From Apostichopus japonicus (Eukaryota > Echinodermata > Holothuroidea > Aspidochirotida > Stichopodidae), in assembly GCF_037975245.1 (NCBI RefSeq), contig NC_092572.1:4420001-4484000 (forward strand): a DNA stretch of 64,000 bases, in the 5' to 3' direction. The position numbers and the translations under genes were made by a program. The notes under the pieces are model-generated. The model saw nothing but the letters and a program-made list of their open reading frames with translations, was not told the DNA's origin and made no database searches. Positions 35,852-46,931 of this stretch are shown piece after piece (within the stretch, counting starts at the first letter, position 1; the number at the start of each line of letters is the position of its first letter).

Positions 35852-36306
35852 CATAATCATCACTCAAAAGATCCACCATAATATTCTTCTAAGGGAGTTC
35901 TTTTCCTCTTCTGTGCCAAAGCAGTCTGTCTCTGTTTGGAACCAAGAAAAACAAAACATGCTTGATCATAGAGTAACACACAGTGAAAATGTGGATTGTA
36001 TATTTGGTTTTGCCTTCAATCATTACATGCCATATTTGTAAGGCTTTCTTTATAATATGACATAGTACTTAAGCACTTTTCGTGCAACTGAAACAGAGAA
36101 AGTGGAAACACATTCTCCTGATCATATATGACCTTCGACCTATGCCAAAGAAAAAATGAGTCTATACAACCTTCCTCAATAATTTCTATTTGCTTTTGTT
36201 TCTTTCATTAACCTGTTTATAACTTCATGTAATTAACATCACTACTATCATCGCACTGCCGCCACTGCTTATGTTTGTTCTCCACCTCTATTGGATCAGA
36301 ACATAT
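35812..36306. other. TA microsatellite (35812-35850), otherwise no gene
   Basis: Nothing recognised between the microsatellite and the LTR element. Confidence 0.5.
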
Positions 36307-39300
36307 TGTAGAGTACTTGTTGTTTCAAATAAGGACACAGTTCAAGGCATTCGTTTACAGTTGAATACAGTACGGATAACTCGTTTTATTGATAACTTCT
36401 GGTAACAGACTTCGACGCCATGTTTACTCTGACTCTCTGTCGAACGCCAAGTGTGCAACACATTTTATTACGACACTACAATCCTCCTAACTTGTGGATT
36501 GAACTCAACAATACAAATGTTTGAATTGCTTTAAAGTATCAGAATAGGAACTGCATAAATAGCTTTTGTCGGTTACTGAAACAGTAATACTCTAGTATGT
36601 CAAATCTCAAGTCTAACAATATGGTAAATCTCAAAATGAACAATATGGTTAGTATATTGAACACATTGTGTCACTTGGAATGTCACAAAATGTGTTACAC
36701 AATAGGTTGCTTCAACTATGCAATACCATGAATACTGTCTGCTTATCAATTGTGCATATGTTCATGAAATATTCGCTATTGAAAGGTGGTCCGTTATCAG
36801 TACGGACTACTTCTGGAATACCGAACAATGCAAATATGCGATCCAAATGTGGGATAACCGCTTTACTAGAAGTGGATGTGAGAATTTCAACCACTGGGAA
36901 TCTGCTATAATCGTCGATGATGACAAGAAGATGCTCTCCGGTTGGAAGATCTGAGAAGTCTATGCTGACTTCTTTCCAAGGATGTGTTGGAAGTGCTGAC
37001 ATTTGGATAGGTTCACGTGTAGTTGAACTGCTTGTTGCTTGGCATGGAATACATTGACTGATCTTTTCCTCCACACGCTTGTCTATTCCAGGAAACCAAA
37101 CTTTTTCGCGAATCAGCTGTTTTGTGCGAACGACACCTTGGTGTCCTTGGTGTGCGATGGTGATGATGCGATCGCGAAGGATTGACGGAATCACAATTCT
37201 GTGATCACGGAGTAGCACTTTTCCATCTTTCGCTACGCTGAGCTCATTCTTTACGTTTTTGAAGCACTGCAGCTCTGGTGTAATGAAGTACCAGCTATTC
37301 CTTTCGACAGCTTTGATGCATGCTTGCAAGACAGGATCTGATGTGGTCGCTGCAACTATCTCATCCATGCTGATCGATTTGGGCACTGCGTTTTCAACGA
37401 TGAAGTTGATGTGCTCTTCTGCGTTTGGCTCAACGGTTGATGTGCTAGGTAACGGATGTCGCGACAAATAGTCGGCCGGGTTGGTTGCACCTGGTTGGTA
37501 TTCTAAAGAAAAATCATACTGCTGAAGGTGCAGCATCCATCTTTCTATTCTCGCTGGTGGAGATGAATTGGATCTGTTGAACAATGGCACTAGTGGCTTA
37601 TGGTCTGTGATGACCGTGAACTTGCTGCCATACAAGTACAGGTAGAAGTGTGTGATTCCCCACGTTACTGCCAGGGCTTCACGCTCGGTTTGTGAATACC
37701 GCTTCTCGACAGCTGTAAGTGAACGACTCGCTAATGCTACGATTTTGTTGCTTCGGTCACTGCCTTGTACTAGCATAGCACATAGCCCTACGGGACTAGC
37801 ATCTACAACGACTGTGGAATAAAGACGCGAGTCGAAGTATGCCATATGACAGTGCTGTGCTATTGCATGCTTGATGTCATTGAAGGATTTGGCATGACGC
37901 TCTTCCCATGACCATGGAACGCTCTGTCTGGTCAGATCACGAAGTGGTTCAGATAGTGATGCAAGGTTTGGAATGAATCTTGCACAGTAGTTTGCTAACC
38001 CAAGAAAGCTTCGGACTTCTTCCCGATTGCTAGGAGGTGGTGCCTCGATCAACGATTGGACTTTCGTGGGACTTGGTGATACGCCTGATGAGCTGAAGAT
38101 ATGCCCAAAGAATTCAACCGAAGATTTGTTGAACTCGCATTTATCGCCATTGAGAGTTAGGCTCTTCTCTCTTAGACGTTGCATGCACTTCACTAGCCGC
38201 TCGTTGTGTTCTTGTTGATTCTTGGCATATACCAATATGTCGTCGCTGATGTTAATCACGCCTTGAAGACCTGCCAGGGCTGACTGTATCAGATTTTGGA
38301 ACTGTTCCGCTCCGCTATTCACTCCGAAATTCAATCTCTTATACTGATACAAGCCAACATGGGTGGAGAAAACAGTGAGATAGCGTGATGCCTCGTCTAA
38401 TTCGATTTGGTGATATCCACTGTTTAGATCCAGCTTGGTGAATACTGTTGCCCCATTCAGCTTAGCTAATATGTCGTCAATGGTTGGAGTGACGTGCCGC
38501 TCTCTCGCGATAGCTTTGCTCACAGCTCGCATATCAACACAAATCCTGATTTTACCTGGTTGCTTTGGTTTAGGCACAACTCGAATTGGAGAGACCCATG
38601 GTGTAGGCGTACTATGCACAGGCTCGATGATATCCAATTCTTGTAAGCGTTTCAGTTCAGCTTCGACATGTTGTCTGACGTGGAAAGGTATCCTGCGATG
38701 CGGCTGAGTAACAGGAGTGACGGACTGATCCACGTGTAGTTTGCATGTGACGCCTGCTAGCTTGCCTAGTCCAACGAACCGATCACTGAATTCGTCGATG
38801 ACCGACGGTGCTGCATGAACATTGTATGTAACAGCGATCATGTGGAGCTCTTTCGCAGTGTTCAGACGTAGCAGAGTGGGACCACTGTGCTCCGTAATGA
38901 AGAATATATCTCTTAGCATCTGCGCTTTGTGACGTACAAGCAGAGAGATTTTTCCAAGAACCTCAATGGGACTGTTGGCACCAAATGCATAGACTTGTTT
39001 GCCTGTAGGTTCGAGTAGTGATTGTTCTGTACAGATTGTGTTCAGAGTTTCTCGACTCATTATGTTCACTGACGTACCTGTGTCAATGACAGCTGTAGTC
39101 TTAACATCATTGATAATCACGGATACCTTGAGTAGTTGATTACTCTCATCTGATGGACCTATGGCAAATAGATAGTCCTCGTTATTTGACTCACCTTGCA
39201 TTGCTTGGAGAGATGGTTGTGAGTGTGAGTGTTGTGTTGTCTGTTCTACAAGGTTAACCTCTGCTTGTTGTTTCAGCTTGGTTTTGCACACTTTTGCAAA

Positions 39301-40201
39301 GTGATTTTGCTTTTTGCAGAACAAGCAGGTTTTTCCTTGTGCTGGACATGGATGATCAGTATGAGGGTATTTGTCACCACAGTTACGGCAGATCTGTGAC
39401 TTTGAGTGCTGCTGTTGTTTGAATTTAGCAGGTTTCTGACGGTTTTGACGTTCGTGCTTGACGTAGTGCACGTCAGAAATGTCACTCATAGTGCTCTTTG
39501 CAATCTCACTGGCATGCGCAGTGGCTGCTTCAGCTGCTCGGACAATTGTGATGGCTTGAGTTAGGGTCAAGTGTGCTTCACGAAGGAGGCGTTGACGAAT
39601 GTTAGCATTTTTCATGCCTAGAATTATCCTGTCCCTTATGAGAGATTCTGTCAATGTGTCAAATTCACATGTTTCTGCTAATGACTTGAGAGATGTAACA
39701 AAGCTCTCAAACGATTCACCCTCTCTTTGTACTCTCGTGTTAAATATGTACCGTTCATATGTAGTATTAGCATGTCCCTTACAATGCACTTCAAACTGAT
39801 CGATTACCTTCTGATATGTCTTTGCGTCAGCTTCGTCAGCCCACGTAAACGTGTTGTATAGGTCGACCGCTGGCTTGTCTCGTGTGGCTATCCCCGTTGC
39901 AAGTTCGAAGTTTGTGAATGCCTGTTTAAATTTCTTGAAGCTTGTTGCAAGACTTGACGAATCTATCTCGAACGGTGGAGGCGGTGGAATCGTGAATGTG
40001 GCCATCGCAAATTATCCTCGTCGCCAATGTAGAGTACTTGTTGTTTCAAATAAGGACACAGTTCAAGGCATTCGTTTACAGTTGAATACAATACGGATAA
40101 CTCGTTTTATTGATAACTTCTGGTAACAGACTTCGACGCCATGTTTACTCTGACTCTCTGTCGAACGCCAAGTGTGCAACACATTTTATTACGACACTAC
40201 A
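36307..40201 (-). mobile_element. Ty3/gypsy LTR retrotransposon, full structure, integrase truncated
   Basis: Direct repeats of 174 bp at 36307-36480 and 40028-40201 begin TG and end CA, differing at one base by eye. A 5-bp target duplication CATAT flanks them (36302-36306 and 40202-40206). Read on the minus strand, the 5' LTR is at 40028-40201. It is followed at once by a primer-binding-like TTGGCGACGAGGATAA and then the gag-pol start at 40005. A purine stretch AGGAGGAT abuts the 3' LTR at 36481. The internal region is 3547 bp. The compact layout with a single gag-pol frame fits the Mag/SURL branch. Near-identical LTRs mean recent insertion. Confidence 0.95.
36712..40005 (-). CDS. Gag-Pol polyprotein of Ty3/gypsy element (integrase C terminus lost)
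   Basis: Single frame of 1097 residues. Gag is at about 1-275 with a CCHC zinc knuckle CLFCKKQNHFAKVC (about 227-240). Protease has VIDTGTS (Asp near 308). RT runs about 440-640 with TKLDLNSGYHQIEL and the catalytic ISDD at about 586-589. RNase H is about 710-830 (YSQTEREALAV, ITDHKPL). Integrase has the HHCC finger (HQGHQGVVRTKQL...CIPC) and core aspartates near 1016 (SIDFSD) and 1070 (RTDNGPPF). The usual downstream catalytic glutamate region and C-terminal domain are absent: the frame leaves family sequence after NSE and stops. The integrase therefore lacks part of its catalytic triad, probably through an internal deletion. It would replicate as cDNA but could not integrate unaided. Confidence 0.93.
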   Translation of the reverse strand: MATFTIPPPPPFEIDSSSLATSFKKFKQAFTNFELATGIATRDKPAVDLYNTFTWADEADAKTYQKVIDQFEVHCKGHANTTYERYIFNTRVQREGESFESFVTSLKSLAETCEFDTLTESLIRDRIILGMKNANIRQRLLREAHLTLTQAITIVRAAEAATAHASEIAKSTMSDISDVHYVKHERQNRQKPAKFKQQQHSKSQICRNCGDKYPHTDHPCPAQGKTCLFCKKQNHFAKVCKTKLKQQAEVNLVEQTTQHSHSQPSLQAMQGESNNEDYLFAIGPSDESNQLLKVSVIINDVKTTAVIDTGTSVNIMSRETLNTICTEQSLLEPTGKQVYAFGANSPIEVLGKISLLVRHKAQMLRDIFFITEHSGPTLLRLNTAKELHMIAVTYNVHAAPSVIDEFSDRFVGLGKLAGVTCKLHVDQSVTPVTQPHRRIPFHVRQHVEAELKRLQELDIIEPVHSTPTPWVSPIRVVPKPKQPGKIRICVDMRAVSKAIARERHVTPTIDDILAKLNGATVFTKLDLNSGYHQIELDEASRYLTVFSTHVGLYQYKRLNFGVNSGAEQFQNLIQSALAGLQGVINISDDILVYAKNQQEHNERLVKCMQRLREKSLTLNGDKCEFNKSSVEFFGHIFSSSGVSPSPTKVQSLIEAPPPSNREEVRSFLGLANYCARFIPNLASLSEPLRDLTRQSVPWSWEERHAKSFNDIKHAIAQHCHMAYFDSRLYSTVVVDASPVGLCAMLVQGSDRSNKIVALASRSLTAVEKRYSQTEREALAVTWGITHFYLYLYGSKFTVITDHKPLVPLFNRSNSSPPARIERWMLHLQQYDFSLEYQPGATNPADYLSRHPLPSTSTVEPNAEEHINFIVENAVPKSISMDEIVAATTSDPVLQACIKAVERNSWYFITPELQCFKNVKNELSVAKDGKVLLRDHRIVIPSILRDRIITIAHQGHQGVVRTKQLIREKVWFPGIDKRVEEKISQCIPCQATSSSTTREPIQMSALPTHPWKEVSIDFSDLPTGEHLLVIIDDYSRFPVVEILTSTSSKAVIPHLDRIFALFGIPEVVRTDNGPPFNSEYFMNICTIDKQTVFMVLHS

Positions 40202-40689
40202 CATATAAATATCCAATTTAGCTCTTAAACAGTTTTTACTACTACTAGATCTATTATGCAGGCCCATGGTTCGCATTAGCCACGAAATTGCGCGATTCGC
40301 GCAATTTGATCGCATTTGGAGTAAACATTTAGTTAAAAGCCACTTGCTATTATTATTTTTTAGTTATCCCGTCTATGATCCATTAGTAACATCTCGTAAA
40401 ATTCCTTGACAGTCTTTCCTTCTATGAAATAAACGAATGAATGAATAATAACTGTGAGAATTCTTTCAATTTCTTCCACATGGTAGCCTAACTCCACACT
40501 AAGTCAAATAGGAAAATCTAGCCTAACCGTCTGTTTATTTGTTGAAATTGTGAGGCAATTATGAGATATCAATGGCATACTTTCATTATTGCTGTTATCT
40601 TTGATCGCCTAACATCACACTAAGTCAATGGGTAAATCTCGAGTAACCATCGGTTTGCCAAAAAAAAAATAACACTTTGCGAAGGATTC

Positions 40690-42085
40690 GGGTAATAGAT
40701 TAGGAACCGGGTAGTATCGCGAAATCAAGTAAAACGAGTGTCTAGAAATAATGCCAGCATAAAATTACGGCAATAGTCAACTGATTTAAGTGAACCACTA
40801 ACAGCGACGCAGCCAGGAATTTGAAAGGTGGAGAGGGGGCGCATTTTGCGGTTGATGTGGGGGAGGGTTTAAGGGAGGGGTGTCCCCCTCCCTTTGAGAT
40901 ATTTTTGAACAATTGAAGGTCCTTAGATGCGATCTGGTGCAATGTTTTGCCAGTTTCATCATTATCATATGATATCATACTATCAGCAGATTTTGTTTCC
41001 TGTTTGAATTCTTTTATATGTTCTTTTACATATTATATCAGAAAGACAAACATAGTGCTTTATACATTCTTTTCCAGTAGGATGATTCTTGTTTATTGTC
41101 CAATGTCTGAACTTTAATGCATTTGACGAACTTAACTGGTGGACAATATAAACTTTCATAGTTTGTAAGACAGCCAGATGTGCAGTGGCTAAAAAAACAA
41201 ATATCGTTATCGCAATGTGTTAGCAGTGTAATCATTATTTATAGGAAGCGCGTATCACGTATACGATTGCTATCTTAGCTTCATAACATGCTGTTGCAAC
41301 AACTTAGGACGAATCATAGAAAGGATGAGAACGAACGATGTCGACATCATTCTGCATACGGTTCGTGACACTCCAATCGAGTGCCATTAGGTAGGCAACA
41401 TGTATTTTATTACGCAGTGGCCAACTGTAGGCTTGCAATAGGCTATATGCTAAATTAAGCTAAATGCATCTGCCAAACTAAGTTAGCGGAATCAGTAGGC
41501 CTGAATGTTACTACGATTATAATCAAGTTAAAGGAGCTGACGAGTATTCAAGATCAAAAGAGCAATGACCAAATACCATGCTAAAAAAAAAAACAGTTTT
41601 CAACATTTTGTTGTCACTGAAAGGGGGGCAGTCGCTCCCCTGCTCCAACCCCCCTGGCTACGTTCCTGACCATTGCATGTTGCGTGAATATACCGTGAAT
41701 GTCGAAATCAAGTACAACGAGTGTCTAGACATAATGGGAGCATAAAAACACTGCACTTGTCACTGATTACAGTAACCATTAAATTCTGTGTGCATATGCC
41801 ATGAATGTCGTAAATCAAGTAAAACGAGTGTCTAGAAAAAATGCCAGCATAAAAATACTGCACCTGTCAACTGATTTAAGTGAAGCATTAAATTCTGTGT
41901 GCATATGCCATGAACGTCGGAAATCAAGTAAAACGAGTGCCTAGAAAATATGCCAGCATAAACATACGGCACTAGTCACTGAATTAAGTGAACCGTTAAA
42001 TTCTGCCTGCATATGCCATGAATGTCGTAAATCAAGTAAAACGAGTGTCTAGTAATAATGCCAGCATAAAAATACTGCATAAACA
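40690..42085. repeat. Satellite array, 108-bp unit, about 5 copies, split by a MITE
   Basis: AATCAAGTA(A/C)AACGAG recurs at about 40723, 41706, 41813, 41922 and 42030. Adjacent spacings are 107-109. The 983-bp gap between the first two becomes exactly 108 once the 867-bp MITE and an 8-bp duplication are removed. Units also share 'tctaga.a.aatgccagcat' and 'ttaaattctgtgtgcatatg'. The same family lies inside the transposon at 23587-27019. Confidence 0.9.
40802..41668. mobile_element. hAT-type MITE, complete copy of the CAGGGACGTAGCC family
   Basis: Left end CAGCGACGCAGCCAGG, right end CCTGGCTACGTTCCTG. Length 867 bp. Flanking octamers ACCACTAA and ACCATTGC are decayed copies of the satellite sequence ACCATTAA, and the satellite period confirms an 8-bp duplication. 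The interior is the inverse of 34354-35085. Confidence 0.88.
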
Positions 42086-42099
42086 TACTGTATTTGTGT

Positions 42100-42973
42100 A
42101 CTTTTTAACTGTTCGACCAAACTTTATTGCCATTCCAGGACTCGCCTTTCTATGTTTAGCTATGTTTTGTTGTCTTGTAACTATTTTCTAACAGCTTTAC
42201 GTCTCAAAGTTTGATGAAGTATGAACGAGAAACAAAGAGACCAACAAAAAGGTGTTGTCATTCTTAAAAAAGAAAGTGCTGTGACCAAAAATCCCTCAAA
42301 GCTGACCTCATCGTGGTGTCAGAGTGGCAACCACTGTACTTTCAGTGGTGAACTATAGAGTTGTGCCTGGCCATTTTTTAAGCCAAATGACATCTCAGGT
42401 GTCATTTTTAATTGCCTGTTGTATAACCTGCATGTTTCCACAACACTAGCAATGTTTCAAAATATACCCAGTACAGAGGCTCCTGTCTCGATACCATCAG
42501 AGCTCCATTGGCTGAATACTAGTAACCCCATGTACAATTTCAGGAGGGTGGATTTTAAGAGGCACTGGCAGGGCTTGTAGTCTTTGCAGTCGGTGACAGG
42601 GCTTGTACTTAAAAGAGCACCGGCATCGGTCCATCTTCATGAGAGTTTCTAAATAAAAGTATTGCTGGTGATAAATGCAAAACAGTGTTGAATGTCTGAT
42701 TTCAGCAAGTAGTACTAACAGTAGCGATTGTTACGATATGACTTTGATTGAATTTATTGTTATGTGTGGATGTACCAAATCGATGTATTGGCAGTGAGTA
42801 TTTCATGATCTCCAGGAGTCCTTATGCCCCTATCCACACAGCTAAGAAAGGTCATTTTGCGGCCATGAAAAGTTCCTCTTATGATTCGATATAAGCACGA
42901 AGTTCCATGATACAAGCAATTCAATTCCATTGGTTTCATCACGCTTAGTTATAGCATTTCGCGCAATACGTAC
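42100..42973. repeat. Left arm of a large inverted repeat
   Basis: Matches the complement of 46932-47825 throughout, for example 'gacctcatcgtggtgtcaga' and the inner end 'tttcgcgcaatacgtacca'. The two arms enclose about 4.0 kb with the HYR exon and a LINE. No coding role is seen in the arms. Confidence 0.85.
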
Positions 42974-43378
42974 CATATGGACTATATAACTTTATCTTCT
43001 CTTAACTTCACTTCAAGTTAATTTCGGTCTGAATTCTTGCATAATATGAACCATAAGCAGTTCAAACGGGCCGGTTTAGCGTAGTGGTAGGAGGGGGGGG
43101 GGGGCAGGAATTGTCACGCTAGGAGATTCATTGATCATTTGACATTCAAGGGTACTGTAGTTCAGTTGATCATTTAACTTTGTTTGATGGTATTTTTTGC
43201 TGATGTTGACAAGGTCTCTAAAAGGTGGCAAACAAGCACCTCTCTCAACCTACCACTGGCCAAAATGGAGTACTGAGCACTGTTGAAAACTGAAGAGAAA
43301 TTTTTTTGATGCATTGTGACTGATACAGGAGTGCTTTGTAGCAAAGTATTCAAATCTTGTCCTTTCTTATTGTTGTAG

Positions 43379-43621
43379 GAATAAACAACAGACCATTCTT
43401 TGAGGGTCAGACACACTCATCAATTGCCTTTGAAGAACCTACAGGTGTAATTTATGCATACAGCACACCAAGCTGCAAGGATGTGGAAGATGGTGTCCTT
43501 AGTGTATCCTGTATGCCATTGTCTGGTGTGTTAGTATATCAAGAATGCTAGTATGTTACCTGTTCATGTACTGATTCTGAAGGAGAGATGAGCAACTTAC
43601 AGATGAATGTTACAAAACATG
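43379..43621 (+). pseudogene. HYR (hyalin repeat) domain exon with one in-frame stop
   Basis: A 243-nt exon with acceptor TTATTGTTGTAG|G and donor CATG|GTGAGT; both borders are phase 1, as in shuffled extracellular modules. The translation has the HYR pattern: AFEEPTG, then DVEDGVLSVSCMPLSG, then YVTCSCTDSEG and a final NVTK, with the two family cysteines in VSC and VTC. HYR domains are Ig-like adhesion modules found in hyalin and many echinoderm secreted proteins. A TAG at 43552-43554 interrupts the frame just before YVTC, so the exon is dead unless the base is an error. No neighbouring exon was found in the window. Confidence 0.65.
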
Positions 43622-44142
43622 GTGAGTTATGCTTCTGTTGCTTTCTTGATATTTCTTCATTATTCAATCGTCGGAGGTAATAGGATTCTATGAGATGGTG
43701 ATGGTGTATGTTTGTGTGTGTGTGGACACCTGCTTGTAAACACAGTAATTCAAAAAGTTCATGGTGGATTAACTGTGTTTGTTGATCCATTATATTGAGT
43801 ACAAGAACCATTTCTTGTGAGGTCAACAGAGATAGTTGTGTGAAAACTTTGTTAAAACAAGAACTATGAAAGTATTTCTTTCATACTTGAAATGTAGATC
43901 CAGGTCTGTGAGTACAATAACCCTATTCTCATCTGTGAAAGTTAAAGATCAAAAGGGGTCAAAGTGTTTATACATTTGCAAGCATGCACCTCATAACTGA
44001 ATAGGGTATTTCTTGTAGAAATTTATTCTAGGTTCATATAGGTCTGAATTCTGAAAACCTTGTAGATATGATAAACACAAATGACATTAATTGAATAGAT
44101 GGTTCCAGTAGTAGGAACATCAACATGCTATTTTCCATTCTA
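43622..44142. other. No gene recognised
   Basis: Sequence between the HYR exon and the LINE; no further HYR exon and no strong splice pair seen. Confidence 0.4.
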
Positions 44143-46379
44143 GGGGGATAACATCTTGGATCTTGTTTTGAGTTCTGATCCAAGCAATGTTGTTGATTTG
44201 ACGGGTCTAGGAAAACTAGGAACTAGCGATCATGATAAACTAGCTTTTGATGTTGTTTGCAAAGTCCCAAATTCTGTTAGCAAGGAACAAGTTCCTGGTT
44301 TTTCGAGATCAGATTCAGAGGCAATTAAAACTTTACTAAAGGGTACAGATTGGATTAATTTGTTTAGAGATATGAGTGCTTCTCAATCTTGGATTTTTTT
44401 AGCTGATAAATTAAAGGTCATCATGGAAGATCATGTTCCGTGGAAGAATCGTCGTCGTAAAAGCAGTATGCCTCAATGGATGAATAAGAAAGTTAGATGT
44501 GTATTTAGGGAAAAACGTAGAATGTGAAAGTTGTTTAGGAGGACTAATTCTGAATCTCTTTTGGCCAAGTTTAAAATTCATCAGCTGAAGGTAGAATGCT
44601 TAGTCTCTGATGCAAAATTGAATTTCGAAAATAACATTGCCCTTAATATTAACGATAACACAAAGACGTTCTTTTCTTACGTCAGGTCAAAGCAGAAAGT
44701 TAAAGATGCAATTGTTTCTCTTAGGGTACCACAGGCTGATAACATAGTTACTGAAGGTCAGGATCTTGCAGATCTTTTCAACAACTATTTTGTGTCGTTT
44801 TTAACAAGGGAAGATATGAGTAATATTCCAGATTTTCAGGGGGAAGTGATAGTCCTAAACTGGATACGGTCTTATTTTCGGATGAGGTTGTCTTAAAGGA
44901 GCTGCTTCGTCTAAATGTTTCTAAAGCTTCTGAACCTGATGCAATCCATCCGTATTTGTTGAAGACTTTTGCACACCATTTCTGCGTTCCACTCTCATTG
45001 GTTTTTAGTAAATTTATGAATGTAGGTTATGTTCCTTAGGACTGGAGGTGTGCTTATATTACCCCAAATTTCAAGAAGGGTGATAAGTCTAAGCCCTGTA
45101 ATTATAGGCCCGTTAGTCTCATTAGTGTTGTTTGTAAGGTCATGGAGTATATTGTTAAAAAAGTCTATGGTCAGTCACTTCAGCAGTCAGTCTTTGATCA
45201 GAGATTCTCAACATGGCTTTTGTCAAAAAAGGTCTTGTCTCACTAATATTCTTGAGTTTATGGAAGAAGAAACAAGCACACTAAATAGGCAGAGGTCTGT
45301 AGATGATGTGTTCCTGGATTTCCAGAAAGCCTTTGATAAAGTTCCACCCAGCGTCTTTACTTAGGCTGAAGAGTAGGTGTCGATGGGAATTTACTGTCTT
45401 GGATTGAGAATTGGCTCTGTGATAGAAAAAGAGGGTGGTATTTAAAAGGCTGTGCTACTTCTTGGCAGTACGTTACTAGTAGCCGTGGGGTTCCACAACG
45501 GTCTGTTTGGGTCTCTTGTTGTTTGTTGCCTATATTAATGACATTTACGGATATATTTTGTGTACAGCTAAGAAGTTTGCTTATGACACCAATTTGTATT
45601 CTGAGGTCTCTTCCAAAAGCGATTCTGAGAAATTTTAAACGGATTGGATAATTTGTTTTCCTAGTCTCAGGGATGGCAAATGCTTTATAATATTGATAAA
45701 TGCAAGGTGATGCATATTGGTTGTAGTAACCAAAAGTATAACAACAATCTTAATTATGTGGAGTTACAGATCTGGAGGTCTCTCTTGAAAGAGACCTAGG
45801 TATCTACGTTGACTCATCTCTGCAACCATCTCAACATTGTCTTGAAGCTGCTAAAAGAGGTAATAGGATTTTAGGTATGATCAAGAGGAACTCCAGTTTT
45901 CTGAAAGAGGACATTGTAGTTAGGCTTTATAAGCAGTTGGTTAGGCCTCATCTGGAGTATGCTGTGCCGGCTTGGAACCCATATTTTGCTAAGCATAAGG
46001 AAGTACTCGAAAATGCCAGAGGAAGGCTTCTAGGATGATTAGTTCCTTAAAGAGTGTTCGTTATTATAGGCGGTTACAATTATTGAATCACACCACACTG
46101 GAGCTTAGGAGGTTACGTGGTGACTTGATTCAGGTTTTCAAGATTGTGTATGGTTTTGACATTAATTATCCTTCTCTGACTTTTTCACGTTTTCTAAATT
46201 AGTTGTACCAGAGGTCATTGTCTTAAACTCAAAAAGTCACAAAGTAGGATTAATATTCGGCATAACTTTTTTCTAATAGGGTTGTGAATGAGTGGAACGG
46301 TTTGCATGAGAAAGTTGTACTTGCAAGTACTGTGAATGGGTTTAAGAATGCTTTGGACAAGCATTGTCATCGGGTCTGA
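44143..46379 (+). pseudogene. CR1/L2-type LINE, 5'-truncated and decayed
   Basis: Begins in the end of the AP endonuclease (GDNILDLVLSSD, TSDHDKLAF). It passes through the linker (VPWKNRRRKSS, DNTKTFFSYVRSKQKVKDA) into RT (CNYRPVSLISV in one frame, DFQKAFDKVP in another, a GVPQ.S box near 45485-45510, AYDTNLYSE at the catalytic site) and the C terminus (LVRPHLEYA, VVNEWNGLHE..., stop near 46377). Stops at 44525 and many frameshifts between 44880 and 46250 break it. The YADD box reads AYDT, itself inactivated. The C-terminal VVNEWN...FKN.LDKH signature fits the CR1/L2 group rather than L1. Confidence 0.85.
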
Positions 46380-46931
46380 GTGTTTGTGTCTTCAGTTTTT
46401 TCCTCTTCTATAGGGTCCTTGATTGGGACTTGAGTGTACCTCCTGATCGTTTTTTTTTTTCTACTAAACTATACTAATCGTTGAACGTATTGCTATCAAG
46501 TTCCTAATCCTATGGTATCACAATGCATAGGCTAGGCTACGTCATTTACAATAGCATTTATCTTACTTGGCTAAGCTGCCCTACATCTGCAGTACACTAT
46601 GGTGCGATACTCTCATTTCTCCATTTTCAATCCCGTGAGCAAAGTCTAATGAGGCTCAGAGCGGTTATTAGATGTACAATGATGTATGTGTAGAGCTCGG
46701 ATGTGCTGATAAAACTCTGTTCTTGAGAGCCACAACCGAATATGTTTGTTTGAGTTATTGATTTCCGATCAGTTCCTCTACACAGGGATAACTAACCAGG
46801 AACTGACTATGTTCCACCTCACGGGTTCCAATTTCGTATGCGATATAAATAATGATGACGAAATAACATCGCTATCGTTCAGGACGACTGAGTCACTCAT
46901 TGCCCAGTGAGGACTGCCCCGTTCCACGTTG
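46380..46931. other. LINE 3' region and unassigned sequence
   Basis: A T-run near 46450 may lie close to the LINE 3' end. Nothing else is recognised. Confidence 0.4.
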
